Shown: positions 1 to 5,392 of the stretch, piece by piece
How positions within the stretch are numbered: the stretch's first letter is position 1
How the letters are laid out: every line of letters begins with the position of its first letter
DNA from: Spongiibacteraceae bacterium
Lineage (GTDB): Bacteria; Pseudomonadota; Gammaproteobacteria; Pseudomonadales; PIVM01
Reading direction: 5' to 3'
Length of the DNA stretch: 5,392 bases
NCBI GenBank assembly: GCA_030618505.1
Contig: JAUXDF010000242.1
Coordinates: forward strand, 1-5,392
The notes under the pieces: model-generated
Told to the model about the DNA's origin: nothing
The model's input: only the letters and a program-made list of their open reading frames with translations
Database searches by the model: none
Translations under genes and position numbers: made by a program

Positions 1-1346
1 GCGATAAACCCGGAAAGTCCCCCATGGGAATGGATTTAATACCGGTTTATCCATCTGATAAAAATTCAGTCGATCAACCGGGGACGGTTTTAATTTCGCG
101 TTCGGTAATCAATAATTTAGGTGTCAGGCTGGGAAAGGCCAGCCAGCAGGATCTTTCCAGAGAGGTTAAAACGGTCGGTTTTATCGGTTTTAACGAACAA
201 AGCGTCAGTCATTTTCACAGCCGTGTAGAAGGCCGGATTGCAGAACTATCGGTCACGGCGGTGGGTGATCCGGTAAAAAAAGGTCAGAAACTCTATGAGC
301 TGTATTCCCCCGCACTGGTGAATGCCCAGGAGGAATACCTGGTGGCCATCAATGGCCATAGCTCACGCCTTATCAAGGCGGCTCAACGAAAACTGGAGGC
401 GCTGGGTATTGATCAGTCGCAGATTCAGATTTTAAAACAGGCTAGAAAAGTTAAACAGCGCATGCCATTTTATGCGCAACAAAAAGGTTATGTGGCGGTG
501 CTGAATGTCAGGGAAGGTAGCTTTATCAAGCCTGCGACAAATGTTCTTTCCGTGGGCGCACTGGATAGTGTCTGGGTGATTGCAGAAATTTTTGAGCGGC
601 AGGCGGGCTGGATTGCTGCCGGTCAACCTGTGGTGATGACTACCGAGTCCTATCCGGAAATTCAATGGAAGGGCGCGGTGGATTATGTTTACCCGGTATT
701 AAATGATCAGACCCGTACGCTACGGGCGCGGGTTATTTTTGATAATCAGGATCAACGCCTGAAACCCAATATGTTTGCTCAGTTAAGTATCGAAGGAGGC
801 CTCAGAGCGTCTGTACTTTCTATTCCCAAGGAAGCAGTGATTAGAAATAAAGGTATTGAACGGGTGGTTAAGTCCCTCGGTGACGGAAAATTCAAATCCG
901 TGCGTATTCAAACCGGTATAGAAAGCAATGCCTTGATTGAAGTGCTGGAGGGCTTGAAAGAAGGTGATGAAGTGGTGATTTCCTCACAGTTTCTGATTGA
1001 TTCTGAATCAAGCATTAGTGCCGAGTTATCGCGTATTGAAGGCAGTGAAGTCGAGAAAATGACAGCGCAAAAAACGGTGCTTGTCGCCGACAACGTTTCC
1101 CAAGACCTTACCCCCGAAGCCGCTGAGCCCGTTATTGCTATCGGTGAAATTAAGGAGGTGATCACCTCTATGAATATGCTCAATGTAAGACATGAGCCGA
1201 TCAAAGCCTGGTCCTGGCCGGCGATGACGATGATGTTTAAGCTTGGCGATGCCATTGAGATCAAGCATCTAAAAGCAGGCCAAAAAATCAGATTTGAATT
1301 GATAGAAACCACCAGCGATGATTATGAAATCACTAAAATCTATTGA
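1..1346 (+). CDS. cusB: CusB-type copper/silver efflux periplasmic adaptor with C-terminal CusF-like domain (5' end missing)
   Basis: Membrane fusion protein linking a CusA-type inner-membrane pump to an outer-membrane channel in the periplasm. The frame is open from position 3 with no start in view. It reads DKPGKSPMGMDLIPVYP at the edge, which matches the interior of the CusB N-terminal metal-binding segment, so the ATG at 24 is internal and the true start lies upstream. The M-x-M there corresponds to the E. coli CusB M36/M38 pair. Counting from that ATG, a barrel-sandwich (lipoyl-like) half lies near 48-95, a helical hairpin near 96-143, the second lipoyl half near 150-180, a beta-barrel near 180-258 and a membrane-proximal domain near 259-325. 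A linker (about 326-368) leads to a CusF-like domain (369-440) with H390, W398, M401 and M403, spaced exactly as the E. coli CusF ligands H36, W44, M47 and M49. The stop is 87 bp before cusA, suggesting one operon. SilB of Cupriavidus metallidurans has a comparable C-terminal extension. Metal preference (Cu(I)/Ag(I)) is inferred from family. Confidence 0.93.
   Translation, partial: DKPGKSPMGMDLIPVYPSDKNSVDQPGTVLISRSVINNLGVRLGKASQQDLSREVKTVGFIGFNEQSVSHFHSRVEGRIAELSVTAVGDPVKKGQKLYELYSPALVNAQEEYLVAINGHSSRLIKAAQRKLEALGIDQSQIQILKQARKVKQRMPFYAQQKGYVAVLNVREGSFIKPATNVLSVGALDSVWVIAEIFERQAGWIAAGQPVVMTTESYPEIQWKGAVDYVYPVLNDQTRTLRARVIFDNQDQRLKPNMFAQLSIEGGLRASVLSIPKEAVIRNKGIERVVKSLGDGKFKSVRIQTGIESNALIEVLEGLKEGDEVVISSQFLIDSESSISAELSRIEGSEVEKMTAQKTVLVADNVSQDLTPEAAEPVIAIGEIKEVITSMNMLNVRHEPIKAWSWPAMTMMFKLGDAIEIKHLKAGQKIRFELIETTSDDYEITKIY
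1151..1172 (+). promoter_or_regulatory. Strong internal Shine-Dalgarno-like site before an in-frame ATG at the CusF domain
   Basis: TAAGGAGGTGATC (1151-1163) is complementary over all 13 bases to the 3' tail of 16S rRNA as known in E. coli. An ATG in the cusB frame follows at 1170, with 11 nt between AGGAGG and the ATG. Initiation there would give a 58-residue peptide carrying all four copper ligands of the CusF domain, but without its first beta strand and without a signal peptide. The same bases form a 14-bp perfect palindrome (1155-1168, GAGGTGATCACCTC), so the mRNA could fold into a 5-bp stem with a GATC loop that hides the site. The match is directly visible. Use as a start is inference, and the bases also encode the ordinary residues K-E-V-I. 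Confidence 0.35.
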
Positions 1347-1422
1347 TGATTGTCTTGAACATCACTGCCGCTCGAATATTTATCTTTATAGCAATACCAA
1401 TACCAAAAATAGCCTTAACTAT

Positions 1423-1436
1423 AGGATTAAACAATG
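1423..1436 (+). promoter_or_regulatory. Ribosome binding site and start codon of cusA
   Basis: AGGA at 1423-1426 lies 7 nt before the ATG at 1434. The start is supported by alignment: the N-terminus MITAVIHWSVHNRF matches the length and pattern of E. coli CusA (MIEWIIRRSVANRF) residue for residue. Confidence 0.7.
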
Positions 1437-4400
1437 ATAACCGCCGTCATTCACTGGTCTGTACACAACCGGTTTTTTGTTATCCTTGCCGCACTGGTTA
1501 TTTTCGGGGGCGGAATTTACTCACTGAGTAAAACACCCATCGATGCTATACCTGATTTGTCCGATGTGCAGGTTATTATAAAAACTTCCTATCCCGGGCA
1601 AGCGCCCCAAGTCGTGCAGGATCAGGTGACCTATCCACTGACTACCGCCATGCTGTCGGTGCCAAAAGCGGTGACGGTGCGCGGTTATTCCTTTTTTGGT
1701 GATTCTTATGTCTACATTATTTTTGAAGATGATACTGACCTGTATTGGGCGCGATCTCGAGTGCTGGAATACTTAAGTCAGGTCGCTGGAAGCTTGCCCT
1801 CGGAGGCGCAGTCAGAGTTGGGGCCCGATGCGACTGGTGTTGGCTGGGTTTATAGCTATGCCTTGGTTGATCGGAGCGGCAATTACGATTTGGCACAATT
1901 ACGCAGTCTGCAGGATTGGTTCTTGAAATACGAGCTGCAAACCGTTGCCGGGGTGTCAGAAATTTCTACCGTGGGCGGCATGGTGCAGCAGTACCAGGTG
2001 GTGGTTGATCCTAATAAATTGCGCGCTTACAACATGCCTATCTCCCATATACGCACGGCGATACAGCGGGCGAATCAGGAGTCGGGGGCATCGGTGGTTG
2101 AGATGGCCGAGGCGGAATATATGGTGCGAACCAGCGGTTACCTGCAAAGTATTGATGACATTAACAAGATTCCCCTGGGTGTCAATAAAAACGGCACAGC
2201 ACTGCAACTTGGGACTATTGCCGAAGTTTCTCTAGGGCCGCAAATGCGCCGAGGTATTGCCGAGCTAAATGGCGAGGGTGAAGTTGTTGGAGGCATTGTC
2301 GTTATGCGCTTTGGTGAAAATGCCCAAGATACTATTGATGGTGTCAAAGCCAAACTGGCCGAGCTGCAAAAAAGCCTGCCCAAAGGCGTGGAGATTGTCA
2401 CCACCTATGATCGCTCCTCATTAATTCAGCGTGCCGTCGATAATCTTTATCAAAAACTGTTGGAAGAGTTTATTGTTGTAACGCTTATCTGTGCGGCATT
2501 TTTGTTTCATTTTCGCTCCGCCTTGGTGGTTATTATCAGTCTGCCGATGGGAGTTTTGGCCGCCTTTATGGTTATGCACCTGCAGGGTATTAATGCCAAT
2601 ATCATGTCCCTGGGTGGTATTGCCATAGCTATTGGCGCGATGGTAGATGGCGCCATTGTGATGATCGAAAATGTCCACAAGCATATGGAAAAAACCGAGG
2701 TGACCGATGAGAATCGCTGGCAGCTGATCGCCAAAGCCTCCAGCGAGGTTGGGCCACCGCTATTTTTCTCCTTGTTAATTATCACCCTCAGTTTTCTGCC
2801 CGTTTTTACCCTCGAGGCGCAGGAAGGAAAAATGTTCTCGCCGCTGGCCTTTACCAAAACCTATGCAATGGCAGCGGCAGCCGGGCTTTCGATAACCTTG
2901 GTGCCGGTATTAATGGGATATTTTATTCGTGGTCGAATTCTGCGGGAGGATAAAAATCCGCTGAACCGTCTTATTACCGCTGTTTACACACCGTTGATTC
3001 ATGGTGTGCTGGATAAGCCAAAAGCCGTGTTGTTTTTTGCCTTTATACTTTTTCTCGGTGGTATTTGGCCACTCAGTAAAATCGGCAGTGAATTTATGCC
3101 ACCTTTGGACGAGGGTGATTTAATGTATATGCCCACCACCTATGCGGGCATCTCCATCGGCAAAGCGCGCCAGTTATTGCAACAGACGGATAAATTAATA
3201 CGCACCGTGCCAGAGGTTAAAACCGTATTTGGTAAAATTGGCCGGGCAGAAACGGCAACCGACCCCGCACCGCTTACCATGATCGAGACGGTTATTCAGT
3301 TTAAAGACCGGGATCAGTGGCGCGAGGGTATGACGCAGGAGAAATTACGCAAGGAGCTGGATGGCTTGATTCAATTTCCGGGCCTGACCAACGCTTGGGT
3401 AATGCCTATTAAAACGCGTATTGATATGTTGGCCACCGGTATTAAAACTCCGGTGGGTATTAAAGTGGCAGGGCCTGATTTGGCGGAAATTGAAAAAATT
3501 GGAAAACGTCTTGAAGAAGTTATTCCTCAAGTACGAGGTACGGCATCGGTATATTCCGAACGTGTGGCCGGTGGACGTTACATCAAGGTTGATATTGATC
3601 GGGATAAAGCTGCACGTTACGGGCTGAATATCGCCGATGTGCAAATGGTGGTACGTACTGCGATTGGTGGCATGAACGTGACGGAAACCGTAGAGGGACT
3701 GGAGCGTTACCCGGTCAATCTGCGTTACCCGCAATCGTATCGAAATTCTCTTGCGCAGTTAAAAATGCTGCCAGTGATTACTCCTAATAACTCACGTATT
3801 GCTCTGGCCGATGTTGCAAGGGTATATATTGACGATGGCCCGCCAGCGATCAAAAGTGAAAATGCTCGCCTTAACGGCTGGACCTATATTGATATTAGCG
3901 ATAGAGATATTGGCTCCTATGTGCGTGAAGCGCAGGCACTGGTTGCCGAAAGCGTAGAGTTGCCGGCGGGTTATTCCATCAACTGGTCGGGACAGTATGA
4001 ATATATGGTGCGGGCGAAGGAGCGTTTGACGATGGTTGTGCCGCTTACGCTGGCGATCATTATGGTGTTGTTATACATAAGTTTTCGTAATGCTATGGAA
4101 GTGGCCATTATTATGGGTACGCTACCCTTTGCCCTGATCGGCGGAATCTGGTTGATGTATATTTTTGGTTTTGATTTTTCAGTGGCTGTGGGGGTTGGTT
4201 TTATTGCCCTGGCGGGTGTCTCTGTTGAAATTGGCGTATTGATGCTGGTCTACCTAGATATGGCTTATCAATCAATGAGCGAGCGAGTACAGAGTGAAGG
4301 CAGGCTTCCTTCGAAAGCCGACGTAAAACAAGCCGTTATCGATGGGGCTCGTCAACGGGTTCGCCCCATTATGATGACCTTTGCCGCGATTGTTATCGGC

Positions 4401-4562
4401 CTAGTGCCGATTATGCTGGGGGAGGGCACGGGCTCTGAGGTGATGCGCCGCATAGCAGGCCCTATGATTGGGGGAATGGTGACAAGCCTGCTATTAACGC
4501 TATTGGTGATCCCTGCGGTTTACAGCCTTTGGAAAGGAAAAACACTTGGGAACTCTGAGTGA
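1434..4562 (+). CDS. cusA: CusA-type Cu(I)/Ag(I) efflux RND transporter, inner-membrane proton/cation antiporter
   Basis: Heavy-metal RND pump (ACR_tran family), 1042 residues, full length (E. coli CusA is 1047). TM1 is at about 14-31; TM2-TM6 lie within 345-495; an extra TM sits near 531-547; the C-terminal TMs run from about 867. Two large periplasmic loops separate the halves. Family stretches are clear, for example DLSDVQVIIKTSYPGQAPQ, LGPDATGVGW and RYPVNLRYPQS. The periplasmic substrate methionines M566, M616 and M665 (E. coli M573, M623, M672) are present, with E618 and R662. Relay methionines M271, M391, M403, M410, M479, M494 and M1004 are conserved. The partner of M271, E. coli M755, is displaced by one residue (M747, with N748 at the aligned position). 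Proton-relay D405 and E932 (E. coli E939) are kept, but E. coli K984 is I979 here. The loop after TM4 is 7 residues shorter than in E. coli. The four substrate-site features make Cu/Ag much more likely than Zn/Co/Cd. It is probably co-transcribed with cusB. Confidence 0.96.
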   Translation: MITAVIHWSVHNRFFVILAALVIFGGGIYSLSKTPIDAIPDLSDVQVIIKTSYPGQAPQVVQDQVTYPLTTAMLSVPKAVTVRGYSFFGDSYVYIIFEDDTDLYWARSRVLEYLSQVAGSLPSEAQSELGPDATGVGWVYSYALVDRSGNYDLAQLRSLQDWFLKYELQTVAGVSEISTVGGMVQQYQVVVDPNKLRAYNMPISHIRTAIQRANQESGASVVEMAEAEYMVRTSGYLQSIDDINKIPLGVNKNGTALQLGTIAEVSLGPQMRRGIAELNGEGEVVGGIVVMRFGENAQDTIDGVKAKLAELQKSLPKGVEIVTTYDRSSLIQRAVDNLYQKLLEEFIVVTLICAAFLFHFRSALVVIISLPMGVLAAFMVMHLQGINANIMSLGGIAIAIGAMVDGAIVMIENVHKHMEKTEVTDENRWQLIAKASSEVGPPLFFSLLIITLSFLPVFTLEAQEGKMFSPLAFTKTYAMAAAAGLSITLVPVLMGYFIRGRILREDKNPLNRLITAVYTPLIHGVLDKPKAVLFFAFILFLGGIWPLSKIGSEFMPPLDEGDLMYMPTTYAGISIGKARQLLQQTDKLIRTVPEVKTVFGKIGRAETATDPAPLTMIETVIQFKDRDQWREGMTQEKLRKELDGLIQFPGLTNAWVMPIKTRIDMLATGIKTPVGIKVAGPDLAEIEKIGKRLEEVIPQVRGTASVYSERVAGGRYIKVDIDRDKAARYGLNIADVQMVVRTAIGGMNVTETVEGLERYPVNLRYPQSYRNSLAQLKMLPVITPNNSRIALADVARVYIDDGPPAIKSENARLNGWTYIDISDRDIGSYVREAQALVAESVELPAGYSINWSGQYEYMVRAKERLTMVVPLTLAIIMVLLYISFRNAMEVAIIMGTLPFALIGGIWLMYIFGFDFSVAVGVGFIALAGVSVEIGVLMLVYLDMAYQSMSERVQSEGRLPSKADVKQAVIDGARQRVRPIMMTFAAIVIGLVPIMLGEGTGSEVMRRIAGPMIGGMVTSLLLTLLVIPAVYSLWKGKTLGNSE

Positions 4563-4729
4563 ATTTGCGCATTGAGTTTGGTCGGGAGTATCTGGAGGAG
4601 GCTGTTTTTGAGGGGGCTGTGTCGCGCTTGAGGCCGGTGTTGATGACGGCGACGTTTTTGACTTTGTTTGTGTTGCCGGTGCTGTTTGCGTCATTTTCTG
4701 AGGGGAAGTTGAGGGATATGCGCCTGTGA
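4559..4729 (+). pseudogene. Remnant of a second heavy-metal RND pump (CzcA-like C-terminus) with an internal deletion
   Basis: A 56-codon frame starts at GTG 4559, overlapping the cusA stop by 4 bases (GTGA), and ends at TGA 4727-4729. It reads LEEAVFEGAVSRLRPVLMTA followed directly by TFLTLFVLPVLFASFSEGK. Both pieces are typical of the C-terminal end of CzcA/CusA-family pumps: the segment before TM11 and the last TM. About 35 residues that normally separate them (TM11 and the following periplasmic loop) are missing, with the junction near 4646-4660, where the sequence reads GACGGCGACG. RLRPVLMTA resembles CzcA-type pumps more than the RVRPIMMTF of the upstream cusA, so this is not a simple tandem copy. 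Codon choice also differs: seven of ten leucines are TTG and two of six arginines are AGG. The stretch could still be translated by coupling to cusA as a single-TM peptide, but a decayed fragment is the simpler reading. Confidence 0.75.
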
Positions 4730-4741
4730 GGTTGGGGTGCT

Positions 4742-4917
4742 GGCAGGCGGGGTAGACTAGTTGGGCTTCGATGAGTTTATTAACGCTGCGTGCGGACACC
4801 ATTTTGGCGGTCGCTCGTGAAAACACAAAAAGACGTGTTTTCCCCGCTTCCTTTATCCAAAATGGTATCCGTACTCGCTAAAACTCATAGGCGCCCAACT
4901 AGTCTACCCCGCCTGCC
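4742..4917. repeat. 176-bp nested palindromic element, possible MITE or fold-back repeat
   Basis: The outer arms are perfect inverted repeats of 25 bp at 4742-4766 and 4893-4917 (GGCAGGCGGGGTAGACTAGT followed by TGGGC on the left). Pairing resumes inward at 4771-4778 with 4881-4888 (ATGAGTTT / AAACTCAT), at 4798-4807 with 4857-4866 (ACCATTTTGG / CCAAAATGGT), and at 4819-4826 with 4835-4842 in the core. These pairs share nearly one centre, around 4830, so the whole element can fold into one long interrupted hairpin. No clear target-site duplication flanks it (GGTGCT on the left, TGATCT on the right) and no transposase is encoded. Size and symmetry suit a non-autonomous mobile repeat. Whether it occurs elsewhere in the genome cannot be seen from this window. 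Confidence 0.7.
4819..4842. repeat. Core hairpin of the palindromic element
   Basis: An 8-bp perfect stem, GAAAACAC / GTGTTTTC, encloses the 8-nt loop AAAAAGAC. It forms the tip of the larger fold. Only CCCC and mixed sequence follow, with no T-run, so it does not look like an intrinsic terminator on the + strand. Confidence 0.55.
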
Positions 4918-4958
4918 TGATCTGTGTGATGGCATAGGAGATTTGGTGGGCTGGGGGT

Positions 4959-4987
4959 TTGCTAAACTGAAAATCAAAGGGCATTAT
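4959..4987 (+). promoter_or_regulatory. Weak candidate sigma-70 promoter for the DUF302 gene
   Basis: TTGCTA (4959-4964) and CATTAT (4982-4987) are 17 bp apart and each matches its consensus at four of six positions. TATATT at 4985-4990 is an alternative -10, but its spacing of 20 is long. The site lies between the palindromic element and the DUF302 ribosome binding site, where a promoter would be expected if this gene is separate from the cus operon. The match is modest and could be chance. Confidence 0.27.
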
Positions 4988-5005
4988 ATTTAACGTGAAA
5001 AATAC

Positions 5006-5022
5006 GAGGGAGTGTTGTTGTG
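5006..5022 (+). promoter_or_regulatory. Ribosome binding site and GTG start of the DUF302 gene
   Basis: GAGGGAG (5006-5012) precedes the GTG at 5020 by 7 nt. An in-frame stop at 4996-4998 rules out an earlier start except for non-standard codons, and the family's N-terminal helix begins soon after this GTG. Confidence 0.6.
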
Positions 5023-5392
5023 AAATATATTAAAGAAACTCAGAAAAGTGTGGCTCAGGCGGTAAAGGATTTGCAGGCAGCGATAGCAGAACAAGAGTTC
5101 GGTGTTCTGCATATTCATAACCTTTACGAAACACTGAATAAAAAAGGCGTGCCCTTTGAGTATCAGTGTCAGGTTCTGGAGGTGTGTAATCCACATCAGG
5201 CTGCCAAGGTGCTGGCAGAAGATATGGATTTAAACATGGCTTTGCCCTGTCGTGTTTCGGTGTATGAAAAGGCGGGTGGAACCTATATTGGTATGCTGAG
5301 CCCGAAGGCCATGTTGTCACAGCTTTCAGATTCAGCGCAGTTATCGAGTGTTGCCGAAGAGGTGGAAGAGGCTATTTGTAAGGCAATCGATA
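5020..5392 (+). CDS. DUF302 family protein (3' end beyond the window)
   Basis: 124 codons are visible, starting at GTG, with no stop before the window edge. The protein begins VKYIKETQKSVAQAVKDLQA, a helix typical of DUF302 (PF03625). The family core follows: FGVLHIHNL near 27-35, a KKGVPFEYQCQVLEVCNPHQ stretch near 41-60, AAKVLAEDMDLNMALPCRVS near 61-80 and IGMLSPKAML near 90-99. The end of the visible part (VAEEVEEAIC, 111-120) is the usual C-terminal helix, so little is likely to be missing. Cysteines are at 50, 56, 77 and 120; C56 (in EVCNPHQA) and C77 (in LPCR) sit in the best-conserved segments. There is no signal peptide, so it is probably cytoplasmic. Family structures are known but the biochemical role is not established. 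Its position behind copper efflux genes may be meaningful or may only reflect a rearranged junction, since a decayed gene and a repeat lie between. Confidence 0.88.
   Translation, partial: MKYIKETQKSVAQAVKDLQAAIAEQEFGVLHIHNLYETLNKKGVPFEYQCQVLEVCNPHQAAKVLAEDMDLNMALPCRVSVYEKAGGTYIGMLSPKAMLSQLSDSAQLSSVAEEVEEAICKAID

Noticed and set aside
1355..1390. Possible promoter in the cusB-cusA gap (TTGAAC at 1355 with AT-rich sequence after it)
   Set aside because: No hexamer at 16-18 bp spacing matches the -10 consensus beyond about three bases. Co-transcription from upstream is simpler.
1392..1403. Tandem CAATAC CAATAC in the cusB-cusA gap
   Set aside because: Two copies of a 6-mer in AT-rich sequence are readily explained by chance.
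1343..1531. A 62-codon frame starting at ATG 1343, overlapping the cusB stop and the first 98 bases of cusA
   Set aside because: It has no Shine-Dalgarno sequence, overlaps cusA in another frame, and its translation in the overlap is only a frame shadow of cusA.
4500..4826. A 108-codon minus-strand frame across the cusA end and the pump remnant
   Set aside because: It is antisense to cusA and the RND remnant, is of low complexity (rich in Pro, Ser, Thr and Gln), and is explained by their G/T-rich codons.
4760..4899. GTTGGGC (4760-4766) and GCCCAAC (4893-4899) fit the integron core-site patterns GTTRRRY and RYYYAAC
   Set aside because: In an attC site RYYYAAC comes first and GTTRRRY last. 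Here the order is reversed, and no matching partner site lies upstream of 4760, so an integron cassette site is not supported.
4742..4917. The palindrome as a rho-independent terminator for cusBA
   Set aside because: The arms are too long and interrupted, and no run of T follows the core stem or the outer arm.
4790..4993. A 67-codon + strand frame across the right half of the palindromic element
   Set aside because: It has no Shine-Dalgarno sequence and no recognisable domain, and much of it is dictated by the inverted repeat.

Overview
The window carries the distal part of a copper/silver efflux operon of the Cus type, a short decayed stretch behind it, and the start of a DUF302 gene. All genes read on the + strand. 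Protein similarity, a strong Shine-Dalgarno context and moderate GC content point to a Gram-negative proteobacterium, most likely a gammaproteobacterium. The species cannot be fixed from this sequence.

Positions 1-1346 hold most of a CusB-type periplasmic adaptor whose N-terminus lies upstream of the window. It ends in an appended CusF-like copper chaperone domain with the His/Trp/Met/Met binding set intact. Positions 1434-4562 hold a full-length CusA-type heavy-metal RND pump of 1042 residues. Its three-methionine substrate site and most of the methionine relay are conserved. The lysine that helps proton relay in E. coli CusA (K984) is isoleucine here. An outer-membrane CusC-type gene is not in view; by analogy with other operons it may lie upstream.

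From 4559 to 5019 the sequence looks like a junction. A 56-codon remnant of a second, CzcA-like RND pump begins with a GTG that overlaps the cusA stop codon. It has lost about 35 internal codons and uses different codons from cusA. Behind it is a 176-bp nested palindromic element (4742-4917) with perfect 25-bp terminal arms, which resembles a MITE or fold-back repeat. A weak promoter and a ribosome binding site then lead into a DUF302 protein that runs off the window end.

As a unit, CusB and CusA would join with an outer-membrane channel to export Cu(I)/Ag(I) from the periplasm. The CusF domain fused to CusB would supply metal to the pump in place of a separate chaperone. The least ordinary features are a 13-nt perfect match to the 16S rRNA anti-Shine-Dalgarno tail inside the cusB coding sequence, just upstream of an in-frame ATG at the CusF domain, and the palindromic element.
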